Below, piece after piece: positions 60,776-64,000 of a stretch of DNA of 64,000 bases (position 1 is its first letter; the number at the start of each line of letters is the position of its first letter). The notes under the pieces are model-generated. The model searched no databases. It was not told the DNA's origin and saw only the letters and a list, made by a program, of their open reading frames with translations. The DNA lies in NCBI GenBank assembly GCA_902827205.1, contig LR792634.1:806001-870000 (forward strand). The letters run 5' to 3'. A program made the translations under genes and the position numbers. This DNA comes from Methanocaldococcus lauensis. Its GTDB lineage: Archaea; AGJL01; Methanococci; Methanococcales; Methanocaldococcaceae.

Positions 60776-60784
60776 CTTATATAC
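60776..60784 (+). promoter_or_regulatory. Candidate serA promoter TATA box
   Basis: CTTATATAC with AAAAG just before it lies about 55 nt upstream of the serA ATG. This is the best TATA-like match in the spacer between the palindrome and serA. Confidence 0.4.
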
Positions 60785-60838
60785 ACTCTCTATAAATGAC
60801 ATTAACTACAAAAAACATCCTATGTTGGTGAATAGATT

Positions 60839-62413
60839 ATGGTTAAAATATTGGTTACAGATCCACTGCACGAAGAGGCTATAAAGATATTGGAAGAGAT
60901 TGGAGATGTTGAAATTGCAACAGGATTGTCTAAAGAGGAGTTATTAGAAAAAATTAGAGATGTTGATGTTTTAGTTGTAAGAAGTGGGACTAAGGTTACA
61001 AAAGATGTTATTGAAAAGGCTGAAAAATTGAAAGTTATAGGTAGAGCAGGGGTTGGAGTTGATAACATAGATGTAGATGCCGCTACTGAAAAGGGGATTA
61101 TTGTAGTTAATGCCCCAGACGCTTCATCAATCTCTGTTGCTGAACTTACTATGGGTTTAATGCTTGCCGCTGCAAGGAATATTCCACAAGCTACGGCATC
61201 TTTAAAAAGGGGAGAATGGGATAGAAAGAGGTTTAAGGGAATTGAGTTATATGGAAAAACTCTTGGAGTTATCGGTTTAGGTAGAATAGGACAACAAGTT
61301 GTTAAAAGGGCTAAGGCATTTGGAATGAATATTATAGGATATGATCCTTACATCCCAAAGGAAGTTGCTGAAAGATTAGGAGTTGAGTTGGTGGGTGATA
61401 TAAATGAATTATGTAGGAGATCTGATGTAATAACACTTCATGTTCCTTTAACGCCAAAAACTAGGCATATTATTGGTAAAGAACAAATTGCATTAATGAA
61501 AAAGAATGCAATAATTGTCAATTGTGCAAGAGGAGGATTAATAGATGAAAAAGCACTATATGAGGCTTTAAAAAATAAAAAAATTAGGGCAGCAGCATTA
61601 GATGTTTTTGAAGAAGAACCTCCAAAGAACAATCCTTTATTAACCTTAGATAATGTTATTGGGACTCCTCATCAAGGAGCTTCTACTGAAGAGGCACAAA
61701 AGGCGGCTGGAACAATAGTTGCTGAACAAATAAAGAAAATTTTAAGAGGAGAACTTGCTGAAAATGTTGTAAATATGCCAAATATACCTCAAGAAAAGTT
61801 AGGAAAATTAAAGCCATATATGTTATTGGCAGAGATTATGGGTAATATAGTTATGCAGGTATTGGATGGATCAGTTAATAGAGTGGAAATTACTTACTCA
61901 GGAGAATTATCAAAAGAAAAAACTGATTTAATAAAAAGAGCCTTTTTAAAAGGATTATTATCTCCAATATTACTGGCAGGAATTAACTTAGTCAATGCCC
62001 CTGTTATCGCTAAAAATAGAAACATCAATGTAGTTGAAAATACTACATCAGAAGAAAAATATGGAAATGCTATTAAGATAAATGCTGAAAGTAATAATAA
62101 AAAGTTTTCAATTGTTGGAAGTATAATAAACAATAAGCCAGTTATCTTAGAAGTAGATGGATATGAAGTTAATTTTATTCCAGAAGGTGTTTTAGCAATT
62201 ATTAAACACATAGATAGACCTGGCACAATTGGTAAAGTTTGTATAACTCTTGGAGATTATGGAATAAACATTGCAAGTATGCAGGTTGGTAGAAAAGAAC
62301 CTGGAGGAGAGAGTGTAATGTTGTTAAACTTAGATCACACAGTTCCTGATGAGGTTATAGAGAAAATAAAAGAAATCCCAAATATTAAGGATGTGGCAAT
62401 AGTTAATTTATAA
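60839..62413 (+). CDS. serA: D-3-phosphoglycerate dehydrogenase
   Basis: SerA oxidises 3-phosphoglycerate in serine synthesis. The D-isomer-specific dehydrogenase signatures are KVIGRAGVGVDNIDVDAA, GKTLGVIGLGRIGQQVVKRAKAFGMNIIGYDP and NCARGGLIDEKALYEAL...AALDVFEEEPP, with the catalytic His in GTPHQGASTEEAQ. An intervening domain (about 315-445) and a C-terminal ACT domain (IDRPGTIGKVCITLGDYGINIASMQVGR) complete the 524-aa form. The ATG follows TTGGTGAAT. Confidence 0.95.
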   Translation: MVKILVTDPLHEEAIKILEEIGDVEIATGLSKEELLEKIRDVDVLVVRSGTKVTKDVIEKAEKLKVIGRAGVGVDNIDVDAATEKGIIVVNAPDASSISVAELTMGLMLAAARNIPQATASLKRGEWDRKRFKGIELYGKTLGVIGLGRIGQQVVKRAKAFGMNIIGYDPYIPKEVAERLGVELVGDINELCRRSDVITLHVPLTPKTRHIIGKEQIALMKKNAIIVNCARGGLIDEKALYEALKNKKIRAAALDVFEEEPPKNNPLLTLDNVIGTPHQGASTEEAQKAAGTIVAEQIKKILRGELAENVVNMPNIPQEKLGKLKPYMLLAEIMGNIVMQVLDGSVNRVEITYSGELSKEKTDLIKRAFLKGLLSPILLAGINLVNAPVIAKNRNINVVENTTSEEKYGNAIKINAESNNKKFSIVGSIINNKPVILEVDGYEVNFIPEGVLAIIKHIDRPGTIGKVCITLGDYGINIASMQVGRKEPGGESVMLLNLDHTVPDEVIEKIKEIPNIKDVAIVNL

Positions 62414-62417
62414 AAAA

Positions 62418-63008
62418 TTAAACTTTAATTTCAAATTTTTTAATTTCGTCAATATGCATTCTTTCTTTTAAAAACTCTTTTGGTATTAAATATAAATATT
62501 TTGGCTCATAAGGTTCTCCTTTTAATCCTAAAATAACTGCATTAATATTTTCAGGATAATTTAGTTTTATAATTTCATTAATTGGATATGTTTTTTTAAA
62601 TATAGGATATACTTTGTATCCTTTAAAGTATATTCCATCCTCTTTTAACTCCGCCCCTACATTTTTCAGATAATATATAAAGGTTTTTGTAGTTTCATCT
62701 AAGTTATCTAAATTATTTAAGGAAATATTTTTTAGTTTATCTGAACTATCCTCTATCTCTATCCTCTTACCAAAGTTTATTTTTACATAGCCATTATTTG
62801 AAACATCTTCAATTTTTATCTTCTTTCTCTTAATTTTATACCATATTTTTTTGAAAAAACCTTTTACTTTGTATTTAAACAAAATATAGATTAAAAATAC
62901 CCCCAATATTACTAAAAATAAAGGTAGCATCAATATAGCTAATATTAATAGAATTAAAAATATTATAAAACCTTCTAAAATTCCCAATCTATAAACTTTA
63001 ATTTTCAT
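62418..63008 (-). CDS. Membrane-anchored protein of unknown function, 196 aa
   Basis: A hydrophobic N-terminal region forms one long or two short membrane helices ([36 protein letters not shown]). A basic stretch follows ([22 protein letters not shown]), then a soluble domain with [32 protein letters not shown] do not recognise the family. It overlaps the end of the PP-loop gene by 11 bp, so the two are translationally coupled. Confidence 0.55.
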   Translation of the reverse strand: MKIKVYRLGILEGFIIFLILLILAILMLPLFLVILGVFLIYILFKYKVKGFFKKIWYKIKRKKIKIEDVSNNGYVKINFGKRIEIEDSSDKLKNISLNNLDNLDETTKTFIYYLKNVGAELKEDGIYFKGYKVYPIFKKTYPINEIIKLNYPENINAVILGLKGEPYEPKYLYLIPKEFLKERMHIDEIKKFEIKV

Positions 63009-63882
63009 ATAAATCCCTCAAAGATTTTTTAATTAATCTTACATATTCCTCCTTTTTTGGAACTACGATAATTTTTTTAGATGGGAGTTTTATTGACGCC
63101 CTAAAATTATATTTTTTTGCAACATCTGTAACTATTTTGTTGTATTTATATAGCTCATTAAATAAATCTTCACTTAATTTTACATCTTCATCAGCATACT
63201 GCAAACAACAACCCTCCCTCCAAAAACCAAACTTGTCTCCAACTTCATGTGCCTTTTCTATTTCAATATTGTAGTATTTCATCAAATTTAAAACATCCTC
63301 ATAAGATAATCTTATTAATGGTCTAAAAAATAAAATTTCCTTATCTTTACCTTTACTATACTTTTGAGGAACTGGTGTGAGTTCCATTTTGTTATAAACT
63401 ACTTTTCCATAAACTTCTCTCAAATAGTTCATTACTGCCCCAGAAACTTTTTCAAGAGCAGAGTCTCCTGTCATAATGATTCTAATTCCCCTCTCTTTTG
63501 CTATATCTACTGCCTTATCTTTCATTATATTTTTGCATATTCTACAGATACTACTTCCTTTAGCTCCTTTAATCCTTTTTAGCAATTCGTTAGTTATATC
63601 GTAATAAATGACTGGGATATTGTATCTTTGAGAGATTTTTTCAACCATTTTTTTTGAGACATCCCAACTCCATTTATGGTAAAAATGTATTAATGCATCT
63701 ATTTTTAGATTTAAATCTTTAGCTAAAGCTATTGCAGTTGAAGAATCCTTTCCACCACTTGCCATAACTACAATTTTTTCATTTAAGATATTCCTTTCTT
63801 TAAATTGCTCAATAATATCTTTTTTTAATTCATCCAAATTATTTAACTTTCTCTTATTTTTTGTCCATTCTGAAAACTCCAT
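62998..63882 (-). CDS. PP-loop ATPase, possible tRNA sulfurtransferase, 294 aa
   Basis: The PP-loop [18 protein letters not shown] is at about residues 38-55. [23 protein letters not shown] carries a CxxC pair, and [14 protein letters not shown] holds two further cysteines. This pattern is seen in TtcA/TtuA-like enzymes that thiolate tRNA using an iron-sulfur cluster. It also has [22 protein letters not shown], typical of N-type ATP pyrophosphatases. The exact substrate is uncertain. It lies 12 nt after an upstream partial gene and overlaps the membrane protein gene. Confidence 0.7.
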   Translation of the reverse strand: MEFSEWTKNKRKLNNLDELKKDIIEQFKERNILNEKIVVMASGGKDSSTAIALAKDLNLKIDALIHFYHKWSWDVSKKMVEKISQRYNIPVIYYDITNELLKRIKGAKGSSICRICKNIMKDKAVDIAKERGIRIIMTGDSALEKVSGAVMNYLREVYGKVVYNKMELTPVPQKYSKGKDKEILFFRPLIRLSYEDVLNLMKYYNIEIEKAHEVGDKFGFWREGCCLQYADEDVKLSEDLFNELYKYNKIVTDVAKKYNFRASIKLPSKKIIVVPKKEEYVRLIKKSLRDLYEN

Positions 63883-63894
63883 ATTTTCACTATT

Positions 63895-64000
63895 TTATAT
63901 CTTCCTATAAACATGAATATGCCTTATAAGTCCCTTATGAATGTATATCTTATAAAGACTTTCTAATTCCATATCATTAAGGTCTATTTTTTTAGGATAG
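63895..64000 (-). CDS. C-terminal end of a protein cut by the window edge (partial)
   Basis: On the minus strand the frame is open from the edge down to TAA at 63895-63897 and reads YPKKIDLNDMELESLYKIYI then HKGLIRHIHVYRKI. It ends 12 nt before the PP-loop gene start, which has a GTGAA site in that gap, so it is the preceding gene of the operon. The remaining piece is too short to assign. Confidence 0.55.
   Translation of the reverse strand, partial: YPKKIDLNDMELESLYKIYIHKGLIRHIHVYRKI

Overview
The window comes from a hyperthermophilic methanogen, most likely a Methanocaldococcus species. The protein-coding DNA is strongly A+T-rich while the rRNA is very G+C-rich. Markers include acetyl-CoA decarbonylase/synthase genes, a methanogenesis marker 11 protein, an Ehb-type hydrogenase subunit, NrpR, ArcS, a 67-residue archaeal histone, and a selenocysteine-containing SelD with an archaeal SECIS. 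Many proteins look like close relatives of M. jannaschii proteins I recall (blocks resembling MJ0927, MJ1591-1593, MJ1110-1116, MJ0038-0043, MJ0929-0932, MJ0152-0167, MJ1016-1026). These locus comparisons are from memory, not from a search. Most genes have a GGTGA-type ribosome binding site 4-8 nt before the start, and I used it to correct many start codons.

Layout. 1-6.3 kb: end of a surface-type protein, a winged-helix protein plus an unassigned methyltransferase, NIF3, a winged-helix/MinD-like ATPase pair and a membrane protein. 6.5-10.8 kb: CBS protein, methanogenesis marker 11, selD with its SECIS, purC, purS, pyrE. 10.8-16.1 kb (minus): asnB, a MraY-like GlcNAc-phosphate transferase, the CCA-adding enzyme and a DUF530-like protein. 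16.1-18.6 kb: CRISPR leader and an array of 29 repeats, with no cas genes in the window. 18.7-22.8 kb: EndoQ, then pus10, rpl21e, rpoF and a DUF655 protein. 22.8-23.3 kb: a gene-free, highly structured stretch with short terminal inverted repeats. 23.4-31 kb: purB, cbiC, thiI, histone, moaB, dtdA, larB, a DUF2226 protein and a membrane-anchored roadblock-like protein. 31-37.7 kb: beta-CASP nuclease, ilvN, gatB, nrpR, SelA-like protein, DUF2098-like protein. 37.8-42.9 kb: rRNA operon 16S-tRNA-Ala(TGC)-23S-5S. 43-47.7 kb (minus): cdhA-cdhB-ferredoxin-cdhC. 47.7-48.3 kb: decayed, possibly transposase-derived DNA. 48.3-64 kb: top6B, ehbN-like, thiC, cysteine desulfidase, an ABC exporter, arcS, HD protein, carA, a 112-bp palindromic element, serA and a PP-loop ATPase. 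A protein cut by the window edge lies at the right end.

The strongest unusual signal is in selD. Twenty bases starting 7 nt after the in-frame UGA selenocysteine codon are perfectly complementary to twenty bases that begin with the selD stop codon and end exactly where the 3' SECIS element starts, 983 bases away. The upstream copy is written in G+C-rich codons unlike the rest of the gene. I suggest a long-range mRNA helix that docks the SECIS at the UGA. Secondary signals are a CRISPR array with an A-B-C-C-A-B-C spacer duplication, inverted repeats in the CRISPR leader, a 112-bp MITE-like palindrome between carA and serA, and a roughly 500-bp structured element beside purB.
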